Source: Pseudomonas promysalinigenes
GTDB taxonomy: Bacteria; Pseudomonadota; Gammaproteobacteria; Pseudomonadales; Pseudomonadaceae
DNA length: 64,000 bases
Assembly: GCF_014269025.2 (NCBI RefSeq)
Contig: NZ_CP077094.1
Location: forward strand, 2,108,001 to 2,172,000
Direction: 5' to 3'
Every line of letters begins with the position of its first letter. Within the stretch, counting starts at the first letter, position 1. The notes under the pieces were generated by a model. That model did no database searches. It was not told the DNA's origin and was given only the letters and a program-made list of their open reading frames with translations. Shown here one piece after another: positions 37,357 through 46,471 of the stretch. The position numbers and the translations under genes are program-made.

Positions 37357-38591
37357 ACATCATCAACGCCCGCCTGCGTGGCAAGCCTGGGCTGTACCGC
37401 ATCGAGCTCGATGGCGAGCGCATTGCTGCCATCACTTCCCAGGCCCAGGTTGTGCTGAGTAGCCCTGATGACCTGGATGCCCAGCAGAACCTGGTGGTGG
37501 CGCCTTTCGTCGAGCCGCACATCCACCTTGACGCTACCCTCACGGCGGGCGAGCCGAAGTGGAACATGAGCGGTACCTTGTTCGAAGGCATCGAGCGCTG
37601 GGCCGAGCGTAAGGAAATCACCACCCACGACGACATCAAGACCCGAGCGAAAAAAACCATCGGCATGCTCGTCGATCATGGCATACAGCATGTGCGCACC
37701 CATGTCGATGTCACCGACCCGAGGCTCACCGCACTCAAGGCCATGGTCGAGGTGCGCGAGGAAGTACGCGACCTGGTCGACCTGCAGATCGTCGCATTCC
37801 CACAGGAAGGCATCGAGTCGTATGCCAACGGCCGCGCGCTGATGACCGAAGCGGTGGCGATCGGCGCCGATGTGGTCGGCGGTATCCCACATTTCGAGAA
37901 CACACGTGATCAGGGGGTAGCGTCGGTCAAGTTCCTGATGGACCTGGCCGAACGCACTGGCTGCCTGGTGGATGTGCATTGCGATGAAACCGATGACCCG
38001 CAGTCGCGCTTTTTGGAAGTGTTGGCCGAGGAGGCGCGGGTGCGCGGTATGGGCCCGCGTGTCACGGCCAGCCATACGGTGGCCATGGGTTCGTACGACA
38101 ACGCTTACTGCTACAAGCTGTTCCGGCTGCTCAAGATGTCGGGCATCAACTTCGTCTCTTGCCCTACCGAAAGCATTCACCTGCAAGGGCGCTTCGACAA
38201 CTATCCGAAGCGGCGGGGGCTGACCCGAGTGGCCGAAATCGATCGCGCCGGGATGAACGTGTGCTTCGGCCAGGACTCAATCGTCGATCCCTGGTACCCG
38301 CTGGGTAACGGCAACATTTTGCGAATTCTCGAAGCCGGCCTGCATATCTGCCATATGCTCGGTTACGAAGACCTGCAACGCAGCCTGGACCTGATCACCG
38401 ACAACAGCGCTCGCACACTGAACCTCGGCGAGCGCTACGGCATCGAGGTGGGGCGGCCAGCCAATCTGCTATTACTGTCGGCACCGGATGACTACGAAAT
38501 GGTCCGCAGCCAGGGCCACGCGCTGGTATCGGTACGCGCTGGCAAGGTGCTGATGCGTCGCACCCCTGCGCAAGTGCAGCGTATGTTGTGA
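37353..38591 (+). CDS. codA: Cytosine deaminase CodA
   Basis: 412-residue metal-dependent amidohydrolase that turns cytosine into uracil and ammonia. Metal-binding 'FVEPHIHLDATLT' (His56, His58), 'VDVHCDETDD' with the catalytic Glu, 'TASHTVAMGSYDNAYCYKL' and 'CFGQDSIVDPWYPLGNGN' are all present. AAGGAG eight bases before the ATG, inside the end of the pucR gene. Third gene of the codB-pucR-codA operon. Confidence 0.96.
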   Translation: MNIINARLRGKPGLYRIELDGERIAAITSQAQVVLSSPDDLDAQQNLVVAPFVEPHIHLDATLTAGEPKWNMSGTLFEGIERWAERKEITTHDDIKTRAKKTIGMLVDHGIQHVRTHVDVTDPRLTALKAMVEVREEVRDLVDLQIVAFPQEGIESYANGRALMTEAVAIGADVVGGIPHFENTRDQGVASVKFLMDLAERTGCLVDVHCDETDDPQSRFLEVLAEEARVRGMGPRVTASHTVAMGSYDNAYCYKLFRLLKMSGINFVSCPTESIHLQGRFDNYPKRRGLTRVAEIDRAGMNVCFGQDSIVDPWYPLGNGNILRILEAGLHICHMLGYEDLQRSLDLITDNSARTLNLGERYGIEVGRPANLLLLSAPDDYEMVRSQGHALVSVRAGKVLMRRTPAQVQRML

Positions 38592-38774
38592 TGTGCATCA
38601 GGCGCTATCAATCCTCGTCAGTAGAGGCGGCTGGCCTGCACCTTGGCTAGAAAGCTCGGCGGCCGATCGTGCAGGCTGTCAGACAGTCTGCACTCGGTGA
38701 AACCAAGCGTAGGCAACGAGAGTCGACATGGTTGAATCGATAAACGTCCTACTGCAATGAGCAAGGAGGTCCGC

Positions 38775-40373
38775 GTGACCAGCAAGAAGGCGCGCGTCAG
38801 CAACCAGGCATCGGGTGATATTTCGCAGCTGCCACACGACATGTTCTTCGCCGCGGTGCAAACCACGCGGATGCCGATGATCGTCACCGACCCCAACCGT
38901 GACGATAATCCGATCATTTTCGCCAATCGAGCATTTCTGGAAATGACCGGCTATGAGTTGGCGGACATCATTGGCCGTAATTGCCGGTTCCTCCAAGGCC
39001 CTGAAACCGAAGCTGCGGTGGTGGATGCCGTGCGGGACGCTATCGCCCAGAAGGTCGATATCTCTACCGAGATCCTCAATTACCGCAAGGATGGTTCCAG
39101 CTTTTGGAACGCGCTATTCATCTCACCGATCTTCAATGAACGGGGCGACCTGATTTACTTCTTTGCATCGCAACTGGATGTGAGCAGGCGGCGTGACGCC
39201 GAGGATGCGCTGAACCAGGCGCAAAAGATGGAAGCGCTTGGGCAACTGACTGGCGGTATCGCGCACGATTTCAACAATCTTTTGCAAGTGATGGGCGGTT
39301 ATCTGGGGTTGATCGCCAGTGAGGCGGACAAGTCCCAGGTCGACCTGAACCGCGTGCGGCGCAGTGTAGGGCACGCCCAGAGCGCGGTCGAACGTGCCAG
39401 TACCCTGACCAAGCAGCTGCTGGCCTTCGCCCGCAAGCAGAAACTCCATGGCCGGGTGCTCAACCTCAATCACCTGCTCGATGACGTACGCCCCATGATG
39501 GAGCGAACTTTCGACGCTGAAGTGGCTGTTGATTTCGACCTCGAAGCCAACCTGCACAACTGCCGTATCGACCCGACTCAGGCAGAGGTCGCGTTGCTCA
39601 ACATTTTCATGAACGCACGCGATGCGCTTATCGGGCGCCAGCGGCCGCATGTGTTCATCGAAACCCGGAATATTTCCGTCACCGATATCAACCACTCGTT
39701 CGATGGGCTGCTGCCGGGAAATTACGTGAGCCTCTCGGTCACCGACAATGGCGTCGGGATGCCGGCCAGCATCCGTGATCGAGTCATGGACCCGTTCTTC
39801 ACCACCAAGGAGGAGGGCAAAGGCTCTGGCCTAGGGCTGTCGATGGTGTACGGTTTCGCCAAGCAGTCCGGTGGGGCGGCACGCATATATACAGAAGAGG
39901 GCGAGGGCACGACGTTACGCCTGTATTTCCCGGTTGACCAAGGCAAGATCATCCCCACGCAACCTGTGAAAAAGGTGGACCGCAGCTCGGGCACCGAGCG
40001 TATCCTGATCGTCGAAGATCGACCGGATGTGGCTGAACTCGCCAAGATGGTACTGGAGGATTACGGCTACGCCGCTGACATGGTGCTCAATGCACGCGAA
40101 GCGCTCAAGCTGATTCAGGCGGGGGAACATTACGATTTACTGTTCACCGACCTGATCATGCCAGGCGGCATGAACGGCGTGATGCTGGCGCGGGAAGTGC
40201 GGCGCCTTCAGCCGCAGATGAAGGTGTTGTTGACCACCGGCTATGCGGAAAACTCGATTGAGCGCACGGATATCGGCGGGTCTGAGTTCGAGGTGATTTC
40301 CAAACCGTGCCAGCCACATGACCTTGCCCGCCGGGTAAGGCAAGTCCTTGATGGCTTCACGGGTGTGACATGA
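38775..40373 (+). CDS. LOV blue-light sensor histidine kinase with receiver domain
   Basis: 532 residues, soluble. The LOV domain (about 20-135) has the flavin-adduct motif GRNCRFLQG with Cys70, plus '[12 protein letters not shown]' and '[11 protein letters not shown]'. HisKA follows (His164 in [12 protein letters not shown]), then HATPase ([36 protein letters not shown]) and a receiver (IVEDR; Asp in [14 protein letters not shown]; Lys in ISKP). It resembles the LOV-HK of P. syringae. Start: a perfect AAGGAGGT (38763-38770) stands five bases before GTG 38775, while the in-frame ATG at 38757 has no ribosome site and lies before this Shine-Dalgarno. Confidence 0.95.
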   Translation: MTSKKARVSNQASGDISQLPHDMFFAAVQTTRMPMIVTDPNRDDNPIIFANRAFLEMTGYELADIIGRNCRFLQGPETEAAVVDAVRDAIAQKVDISTEILNYRKDGSSFWNALFISPIFNERGDLIYFFASQLDVSRRRDAEDALNQAQKMEALGQLTGGIAHDFNNLLQVMGGYLGLIASEADKSQVDLNRVRRSVGHAQSAVERASTLTKQLLAFARKQKLHGRVLNLNHLLDDVRPMMERTFDAEVAVDFDLEANLHNCRIDPTQAEVALLNIFMNARDALIGRQRPHVFIETRNISVTDINHSFDGLLPGNYVSLSVTDNGVGMPASIRDRVMDPFFTTKEEGKGSGLGLSMVYGFAKQSGGAARIYTEEGEGTTLRLYFPVDQGKIIPTQPVKKVDRSSGTERILIVEDRPDVAELAKMVLEDYGYAADMVLNAREALKLIQAGEHYDLLFTDLIMPGGMNGVMLAREVRRLQPQMKVLLTTGYAENSIERTDIGGSEFEVISKPCQPHDLARRVRQVLDGFTGVT

Positions 40374-40452
40374 GTGGGGCGCCCTCGCAACCTGCTGTGA
40401 AAATCGCCAAAGCCCCGGAGCCCCCGCACTTTCGTGCGAGGGCGACCCGCTA

Positions 40453-40989
40453 TCAAGCCAAGGCTTTGATCAGTTGCTCGTTGAATGCCGGGATATCGTC
40501 TGGCTGACGGCTACTGATCAGATTGCCGTCCACCACCACCTGCTCGTCGACCCAGTTGCCGCCAGCATTGCGGATGTCGTCTTGCAAGGTCTTGAAACTG
40601 GTCATCCGTTTACCCTGGGCAAGGCCTGCCGAAATCAGCAACCAGCCCCCGTGGCAGATCACAGCCACGGGCTTGCCTGCCCCATCGAGGCTTTTCACCA
40701 GTTTCTGGGCACCGGGGATCAAGCGGATGGTGTCAGAGTTCTGCACGCCACCTGGCAGCACGACGGCATCGTAGACATCGGGCTGGGCGCTGTCGAACGT
40801 GGCATCCACATCGAATGCATCGGCGGGCTTGTCGTGGTTCCAGCCACGCACGGTGCCTGGCTTGTCGCTGAGAATGTCGACCACCGCGCCGTGCTGTTTC
40901 AGCGCATCACGGGGGCCGGTCAACTCCACTTGCTCGAAACCATCGGTGACCAGAATGGCCACGCGCTTGCCGTTAAGTGTTGCGCTCAT
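40453..40989 (-). CDS. PfpI/DJ-1 family protein (YhbO-type deglycase/protease-like)
   Basis: 178-residue single-domain DJ-1/PfpI protein. 'RVAILVTDGFEQVELTGPRDAL' is the N-terminal Glu-containing strand, and 'PVAVICHGGWLLISAGL' holds the nucleophile Cys-His at the elbow. 'GNWVDEQVVVDGNLISSRQPDDIPAFN' is the normal C-terminus. Members are stress proteins reported as glyoxalase/deglycase or peptidase. CGGAGA lies before two adjacent ATGs (40992, 40989); the second has better spacing. Single gene. Confidence 0.9.
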   Translation of the reverse strand: MSATLNGKRVAILVTDGFEQVELTGPRDALKQHGAVVDILSDKPGTVRGWNHDKPADAFDVDATFDSAQPDVYDAVVLPGGVQNSDTIRLIPGAQKLVKSLDGAGKPVAVICHGGWLLISAGLAQGKRMTSFKTLQDDIRNAGGNWVDEQVVVDGNLISSRQPDDIPAFNEQLIKALA

Positions 40990-41142
40990 CATGTCATCTC
41001 CGTTTTTTACTGTGACTTCTTGGAAAGGCCTTGGCCGAGCCGTGAAGTTCAAACGCATTGCGTCAGTGGCTGCGTTTGCGGGAAATGACTGGCAGGGTGA
41101 TTGGCCTGGCCCCTGCGCCTGCAGGGGCGCAGAGCCAGCGCG

Positions 41143-41784
41143 TCACTTGATTAGCGGTACACCGCTGAGTTTCTGCAGTTCATCGAAGTCGATGTCCGCG
41201 CAGATCTCCACCACCTTCAAGCCCTCGGCGGTTACTTGCAGTACGGCTAGGTCGGTGTAGATGCGGCTGACGCAACCGATGCCGGTGAGCGGGTAGGTGC
41301 ATTCGGGCACAAGCTTGCTTTCGCCGGTTTTGGTCAGGTGGTCCATCATCACGAACACCTGCCGCGCTCCCGTGGCCAGGTCCATTGCGCCGCCTACAGC
41401 GGGGATCGAACCTTCGGCACCGGTATGCCAGTTGGCCAGGTCGCCTTTGACCGAAACCTGGAAAGCGCCCAGTACGGCGATGTCCAGATGCCCGCCACGC
41501 ATCATCGAAAACGAGTCGGCATGGTGGAAGTAGGCGCCACCGGTCAGCAGTGTGACGTGCTGCTTGCCGGCGTTGATCAGGTCATCGTCTTCCTCGCCAG
41601 GGGCTGGGCTCGGGCCCATGCCCAGCAGGCCGTTCTCGCTGTGCAGGAACACTTCCTTGTCGCCCAGGTAATTGGCCACAAGCGTTGGAGCGCCGATGCC
41701 CAGGTTGACATAGGCACCTTCCTGAATGTCTGCGGCCACGCGTTGGGCCATCTCGGTGCGGGAAAGCTTTTTGGTGATGGTCAT
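41143..41784 (-). CDS. pcaJ: 3-oxoadipate:succinyl-CoA transferase subunit B (PcaJ)
   Basis: 213 residues, the exact size of P. putida PcaJ, and near-identical to it as I recall. Class I CoA-transferase small subunit with catalytic Glu50 in 'LHSENGLLGMGP' and 'GAYVNLGIGAPTLVANYL'. With PcaI it moves CoA from succinyl-CoA to 3-oxoadipate, the penultimate step of the protocatechuate pathway. It starts 8 bp after the pcaI stop. No pcaF or other pca gene is adjacent. Confidence 0.95.
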   Translation of the reverse strand: MTITKKLSRTEMAQRVAADIQEGAYVNLGIGAPTLVANYLGDKEVFLHSENGLLGMGPSPAPGEEDDDLINAGKQHVTLLTGGAYFHHADSFSMMRGGHLDIAVLGAFQVSVKGDLANWHTGAEGSIPAVGGAMDLATGARQVFVMMDHLTKTGESKLVPECTYPLTGIGCVSRIYTDLAVLQVTAEGLKVVEICADIDFDELQKLSGVPLIK

Positions 41785-41792
41785 GGCAGGCC

Positions 41793-42488
41793 TCAGACAG
41801 CGTTGGCGATCGAAGAAGCGGCAGCGCCGGAGACGGCGACCACGCGCTGGACGAAAATACCCGGGGTGATGATGTGCTCCGGGTCCAGCTCACCGAGCTC
41901 GACGACCTCATCTACCTGAGCGATGGCAGTCTTGGCGGCCATCGCCATGATCGGGCCGAAGTTACGGGCGGCCTTGCGGTAGACCAGGTTGCCCCAGCGG
42001 TCGCCCTTGTGCGCCTTGATCAGGGCGAAATCGGCATGCAGCGGCATCTCCAGTACGTATTGGCGGCCGTCGATTTCACGGGTTTCCTTGCCTTCGGCCA
42101 GCAGGGTGCCATAGCCGGTCGGCGAGAAGAACGCCCCGATACCCGAGCCGGCCGCGCGGATGCGCTCAGCCAGGTTGCCTTGGGGAACCACCTCCAGCTC
42201 GATCTTGCCTGCACGGTACAGCTCATCGAATACGTAAGAGTCGGACTGGCGCGGGAACGAGCAGATGACCTTGCGTACACTGCCCGCCATCAGCAAAGCG
42301 GCCAGGCCGATCTCGCCGTTGCCGGCATTGTTGCTGATGATGGTAAGGTCGCGGGCACCGGTGGCAATCAAGCCATCGATGAGCTCGGACGGCATGCCGG
42401 CAGTACCGAAGCCACCGACCATGATGGTCGATCCGTCGGTGATTCCTTCCACCGCTTGGGCGATGGACTCAAACGTTTTATTGATCAA
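41793..42488 (-). CDS. pcaI: 3-oxoadipate:succinyl-CoA transferase subunit A (PcaI)
   Basis: 231 residues when started at the TTG 42488 (reads MINKTFESIAQAVEGITDGS), exactly the length of P. putida PcaI. CAGGAG lies seven bases before this TTG, and no in-frame ATG or GTG near it fits. CoA-binding 'STIMVGGFGTAGMPSELIDGL' and 'ISNNAGNGEIGLAALL' are seen. The long upstream extension of the frame is not protein. First gene of pcaIJ, preceded by two PcaR-type boxes. 3-oxoacid substrates other than 3-oxoadipate are less likely. Confidence 0.95.
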   Translation of the reverse strand: MINKTFESIAQAVEGITDGSTIMVGGFGTAGMPSELIDGLIATGARDLTIISNNAGNGEIGLAALLMAGSVRKVICSFPRQSDSYVFDELYRAGKIELEVVPQGNLAERIRAAGSGIGAFFSPTGYGTLLAEGKETREIDGRQYVLEMPLHADFALIKAHKGDRWGNLVYRKAARNFGPIMAMAAKTAIAQVDEVVELGELDPEHIITPGIFVQRVVAVSGAAASSIANAV

Positions 42489-42636
42489 AGCGGGCTCCTG
42501 GTTCTTCCTGGAGTATTGATTGTCGACCTGGCAGCGTGCTGACGCGGCGGGGCCATTGGGCGCTTGGCGTTGTGTGCTGGCTTGCGTATAGCCTGCCGCA
42601 AGACAAGGCAACAGTAGAGAGCACCGAGTGGAATTT

Positions 42637-42670
42637 GTGCGATTACCGAACCGTTGTGCGATTTATGAGC
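42637..42670 (-). promoter_or_regulatory. Two PcaR-type boxes upstream of pcaIJ
   Basis: On the minus strand, GTTCGGTAATCGCAC (42637-42651) differs by one base from the 15-bp PcaR site GTTCGATAATCGCAC. A second, weaker direct copy (GCTCATAAATCGCAC) lies at 42656-42670, 19 bp away. They are about 150 bp upstream of pcaI. PcaR (not in the window) activates pca genes with beta-ketoadipate. The rest of the 310-bp gap shows nothing else. Confidence 0.75.
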
Positions 42671-42798
42671 GTTTGCACACAGGCCATGGCTGCCCGTGCG
42701 CGTCGACGTGGGCAGGCCGGTGTGCAGACAGACGAGCAAGTCGCCCCAGCCTGTGAGAGGATGTCAGTCACCTTAGCCAGGACCCCGAACGCAGCCTG

Positions 42799-43692
42799 AT
42801 GAAGACTCCAAAACGAATCGAACCACTGATCGAAGACGGCCTGATCGACGAAGTGCTGCGGCCATTGATGAGCGGCAAGGAAGCGGCCGTCTACGTGGTG
42901 CGCTGCGGGGCCCAGGTACGCTGTGCCAAGGTCTACAAGGAGGCCAACAAACGCAGCTTCCGCCAGGCCGCCGAATACCAAGAGGGGCGCAAGGTCCGCA
43001 ACAGCCGCCAGGCTAGGGCTATGGCCAAGGGCAGCAAATATGGCCGTAAAGAGGCTGAGGACGCGTGGCAGAACGCAGAAGTGACGGCGCTGTTCCGCCT
43101 GGCCAATGCCGGGGTGCGGGTGCCCAAACCCTACGACTTTCAAGACGGCGTGCTGCTGATGGAACTGGTGACCGACGCCGATGGTGACGCCGCTCCGCGC
43201 CTGAACGATGTGCACCTGGAAGCCGAGCAGGCCCGTGAATACCATGCCTTCGTGATCCGCCAGATTGTTCTGATGCTCTGCGCCGGCCTGGTGCATGGCG
43301 ACTTGTCCGAGTTCAACGTTCTGCTTGGCCCGGACGGCCCGGTGATCATCGACCTGCCTCAGGCCGTGGATGCTGCGGGCAACAACCACGCGTTCAGCAT
43401 GCTGCAGCGCGATGTAGCGAACATGGCGCATTATTTCGGACGCTTTGCGCCTGAGCTCAAGGCTACGCGTTACGCCGATGAGATGTGGGCCTTGTACGAG
43501 GCTGGCGAGTTGCGTCCCGACAGCCCGCTCACTGGGCAGTTCGAGGATGAGGACCAGGCCGCCGACGTGGCCGGGGTGCTGCGCGAGATCGATGCCACTT
43601 TGCGCGACGAAGCGCGCCGCCGTGCTGCCCGTGCCGAGGACGAGCATGGGCCGACCACGGCTCAAGAGCCGACACCGCCTTGGATGCAATGA
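42799..43692 (+). CDS. RIO1-like serine protein kinase (PA4780 family)
   Basis: 297 residues. RIO-type atypical kinase: 'LMSGKEAAVYVVRCGAQVRCAKVYKE' (nucleotide loop and Lys), 'LVHGDLSEFNVLLGPDGPVIIDLPQAVD' (catalytic HGDLSxFN and metal-binding IIDLPQ). A low-complexity acidic tail follows. Pseudomonas homologues exist with unknown targets; in archaea and eukaryotes RIO kinases act in ribosome maturation. It stands alone, divergent from pcaI. The ATG has no clear Shine-Dalgarno. Confidence 0.9.
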   Translation: MKTPKRIEPLIEDGLIDEVLRPLMSGKEAAVYVVRCGAQVRCAKVYKEANKRSFRQAAEYQEGRKVRNSRQARAMAKGSKYGRKEAEDAWQNAEVTALFRLANAGVRVPKPYDFQDGVLLMELVTDADGDAAPRLNDVHLEAEQAREYHAFVIRQIVLMLCAGLVHGDLSEFNVLLGPDGPVIIDLPQAVDAAGNNHAFSMLQRDVANMAHYFGRFAPELKATRYADEMWALYEAGELRPDSPLTGQFEDEDQAADVAGVLREIDATLRDEARRRAARAEDEHGPTTAQEPTPPWMQ

Positions 43693-43864
43693 CTCACCCC
43701 CGGCGGATCAATGGCGGACACCCGCCGTTAGGTCGCCCAAGGCGTAAACACTAAAAAGTCGCCTGTCGTTACCTTTGATGCAACGCATAATCTCGTCATC
43801 TGGCCTTTTCACTGGCGTGCCACAGGCATAAGGTATAGGCCGTTAAAAATGCCCTGGAGCTGTC

Positions 43865-44839
43865 ATGTCCAACCGTTTCCCTTCCGTTCGTCCTCGCCGC
43901 CTGCGCCAGAACGAATCCCTGCGCACGATCTTCCAGGAAACCGAATTCCGCCTTGAAGACCTGATCCTGCCGATCTTCGTCGAAGAGGGCATCGATGATT
44001 TCGTGCCGATCACCAGCATGCCGGGCGTCAACCGTATTCCAGAGAAGCTGCTGGCTCAGGAAATCGAGCGCTATGCCCGCGCCGGTATCAAGTCGGTTAT
44101 GACGTTCGGGGTATCGCACAACCTCGATGCCAGCGGCAGCGACACCTGGAATGAAAACGGGCTTGTCGCGCGCATGTCGCGCATCTGCAAGGACACCGTG
44201 CCGGAGATGGTGGTGATGTCCGACACCTGCTTCTGCGAATACACCAGCCACGGCCACTGTGGCGTGCTGCATGACCATGGCGTGGACAACGATGCCACCT
44301 TGGTCAACCTGGGCAAGCAGGCGGTGATTGCCGCTGCAGCTGGCGCCGACTTCATCGCCCCTTCGGCGGCGATGGATGGGCAGGTCCAGGCCATTCGTAG
44401 CGCGCTAGACGGTGCTGGGTTCCATGACACGGCGATCATGGCTTACTCCACCAAATTCGCTTCGTCGCTGTATGGTCCATTCCGCGAAGCCGGGGGCACG
44501 GCGCTCAAGGGTGACCGCAAGAGCTACCAGATGAACCCGATGAACCGCCGCGAAGCGGTACGTGAGTCGCTGCTGGACGAGCAGGAAGGGGCCGATGTGT
44601 TGATGGTCAAACCTGCTGGCGCCTACCTGGACGTGATCGCCGATATCCGCGCCGCATCGCGCCTGCCGCTGGCGGCGTACCAGGTAAGCGGCGAATACGC
44701 GATGATCAAGTTCGGCGGGCTTGCCGGCGCCATCGACGAGGGGCGCGTGGTACGCGAAAGCATTGGCGCCATCAAGCGTGCCGGTGCTGACTTGATTCTG
44801 ACTTACTTCGCCATGGACCTGGCCCAGCAAGGCATCTGA
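43865..44839 (+). CDS. hemB: Delta-aminolevulinic acid dehydratase (porphobilinogen synthase), cysteine (zinc)-type
   Basis: 324 residues. Joins two 5-aminolevulinate molecules into porphobilinogen for haem. Both Schiff-base lysines are present: Lys197 ([14 protein letters not shown]) and Lys249 ([11 protein letters not shown]). The metal loop is [15 protein letters not shown] with Cys122, Cys124 and Cys132, the zinc-binding type. The well-known P. aeruginosa HemB has Asp residues there and uses Mg. This is therefore probably a second hemB. It is followed by a hairpin and then proP. Confidence 0.95.
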   Translation: MSNRFPSVRPRRLRQNESLRTIFQETEFRLEDLILPIFVEEGIDDFVPITSMPGVNRIPEKLLAQEIERYARAGIKSVMTFGVSHNLDASGSDTWNENGLVARMSRICKDTVPEMVVMSDTCFCEYTSHGHCGVLHDHGVDNDATLVNLGKQAVIAAAAGADFIAPSAAMDGQVQAIRSALDGAGFHDTAIMAYSTKFASSLYGPFREAGGTALKGDRKSYQMNPMNRREAVRESLLDEQEGADVLMVKPAGAYLDVIADIRAASRLPLAAYQVSGEYAMIKFGGLAGAIDEGRVVRESIGAIKRAGADLILTYFAMDLAQQGI

Positions 44840-44845
44840 TGGCAA

Positions 44846-44870
44846 CGGGCGCCGCCGCCAACGGCGCCCG
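44846..44870 (+). terminator. Hairpin after hemB, possible terminator
   Basis: CGGGCGCCG-CCGCCAA-CGGCGCCCG, a perfect 9-bp GC-rich stem, starts 6 bases after the hemB stop. No T-run follows, so termination may be weak or Rho-dependent. Confidence 0.5.
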
Positions 44871-44913
44871 CATCTGAAGATTCAGAAAAAACCATTAAGC
44901 GCTGAATTATTTA

Positions 44914-44961
44914 GTGTCCCTTTGTATCTGATGCCTTAGAGCCTTCAGTAATCAGGGACAC
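44914..44961 (+). promoter_or_regulatory. Inverted repeat covering the proP ribosome site
   Basis: GTGTCCCT (44914-44921) pairs with AGGGACAC (44954-44961). The right arm contains AGGGA, the likely Shine-Dalgarno of proP (ATG 44966). If transcribed, the 8-bp stem would hide the ribosome site. A regulator dimer site is the alternative. Confidence 0.45.
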
Positions 44962-44965
44962 AGGC

Positions 44966-46468
44966 ATGAAATCACGCAAAAAAAGCGTAAAGCCCATCGG
45001 CTTGAAAGACATCACCATCGTCGACGACGCCAAGATGAGAAAGGCGATTACCGCAGCTGCGCTGGGTAACGCCATGGAATGGTTCGACTTCGGCGTTTAC
45101 GGCTTCGTCGCCTATGCCTTGGGCAAAGTGTTTTTCCCCAACGCCGACCCCAGTGTGCAGATGATCGCAGCGCTGGCCACCTTCTCCGTGCCGTTCCTGA
45201 TCCGCCCGCTGGGTGGGTTGTTCTTCGGCGCCCTGGGCGACAAGTTCGGCCGGCAGAAGGTTCTGGCCGCCACTATCGTGATCATGTCCTTGAGCACCTT
45301 TGCCATCGGTTTGATTCCGTCCTATGAAAGCATAGGCATATGGGCACCCATCCTGCTGTTGGCGGCTAAGATGGCCCAAGGCTTTTCGGTTGGCGGTGAA
45401 TACACCGGGGCGTCGATCTTCGTCGCTGAATACGCGCCCGACCGCAAGCGTGGGTTCCTTGGCAGTTGGCTGGATTTCGGCTCGATTGCCGGCTTTGTGT
45501 TGGGTGCGGGCGTTGTGGTATTGATTTCCACCGTGCTGGGGGAAGAGAAGTTTCTCGAATGGGGCTGGCGCCTGCCGTTCTTCCTGGCGTTGCCGCTCGG
45601 CATCATCGGCCTCTACCTGCGTAATGCGCTCGAGGAAACCCCGGCATTTCAGCAGCATGTGGACAAGCTTGAGCAGGGTGATCGCGAGGGTCTGGCCTCA
45701 GGGCCTAAGGTGTCGTTCAAGGAGGTGGCGACCAAGCATTGGCGCAGCCTTATTACCTGCGTCGGTGTGGTGATCGCTACCAACGTCACCTACTACATGC
45801 TGCTCACCTACATGCCTAGTTATCTGTCGCACAACCTGCACTACAGCGAAGACCATGGTGTGCTGATCATTATCGCCATCATGGTCGGCATGCTGTTCGT
45901 GCAGCCTCTGATCGGCCTGCTCAGCGACAAAGTGGGGCGGCGACCTTTCATTGTGGTCGGCAGCATCGGCCTGTTCGCGCTGGCCATCCCTGCTTTCATG
46001 CTGATCAATAGTGGCGCGCTAGGGTTGATCTTCTCTGGCTTGCTGATCATCGCAGTGCTTCTGAACTTCTTCATCGGGGTGATGGCTTCGACCTTGCCAG
46101 CGATGTTTCCCACCCACATCCGCTACAGTGCCTTGGCCAGTGCGTTCAATATCTCGGTCCTGATCGCCGGCCTGACCCCGACCCTTGCGGCGTGGCTGGT
46201 TGAAACCAGCGGCAATCTGTACATGCCAGCCTATTACCTGATGGTGATCGCCGCCATCGGCCTGATCACTGGCCTGACCATGAAGGAAACCGCCAATAAG
46301 CCACTGCGTGGCGCAGCGCCAGCGGCGTCGGATATGGAAGAGGCGCGCGAGTTGCTGCAGGAGCACCACGACAATATCGAGCAGAAGATCGAGGACATCG
46401 ACAACCAGATCGCCGAGCTGGAGGCCAAACGCAAGCTGCTGGTCCAGCAGCATCCGCGCATCGATTGA
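44966..46468 (+). CDS. proP: ProP-type osmoprotectant/proton symporter with C-terminal coiled coil
   Basis: 500 residues, 12-TM MFS of the metabolite:H+ symporter group. 'AALGNAMEWFDFGVYGFVAYALG' (TM1), 'GALGDKFGRQKVLAATIVIM' and 'SVGGEYTGASIFVAEYAPDRKRGFLGSW' are diagnostic. The C-terminal tail 'HHDNIEQKIEDIDNQIAELEAKRKLLVQQ' is the antiparallel coiled coil that tunes E. coli ProP to osmolality. It takes up proline and betaine under hyperosmotic stress. An inverted repeat overlaps its ribosome site. Convergent with the DUF1275 gene (3-bp gap). Confidence 0.93.
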   Translation: MKSRKKSVKPIGLKDITIVDDAKMRKAITAAALGNAMEWFDFGVYGFVAYALGKVFFPNADPSVQMIAALATFSVPFLIRPLGGLFFGALGDKFGRQKVLAATIVIMSLSTFAIGLIPSYESIGIWAPILLLAAKMAQGFSVGGEYTGASIFVAEYAPDRKRGFLGSWLDFGSIAGFVLGAGVVVLISTVLGEEKFLEWGWRLPFFLALPLGIIGLYLRNALEETPAFQQHVDKLEQGDREGLASGPKVSFKEVATKHWRSLITCVGVVIATNVTYYMLLTYMPSYLSHNLHYSEDHGVLIIIAIMVGMLFVQPLIGLLSDKVGRRPFIVVGSIGLFALAIPAFMLINSGALGLIFSGLLIIAVLLNFFIGVMASTLPAMFPTHIRYSALASAFNISVLIAGLTPTLAAWLVETSGNLYMPAYYLMVIAAIGLITGLTMKETANKPLRGAAPAASDMEEARELLQEHHDNIEQKIEDIDNQIAELEAKRKLLVQQHPRID

Positions 46469-46471
46469 GGC

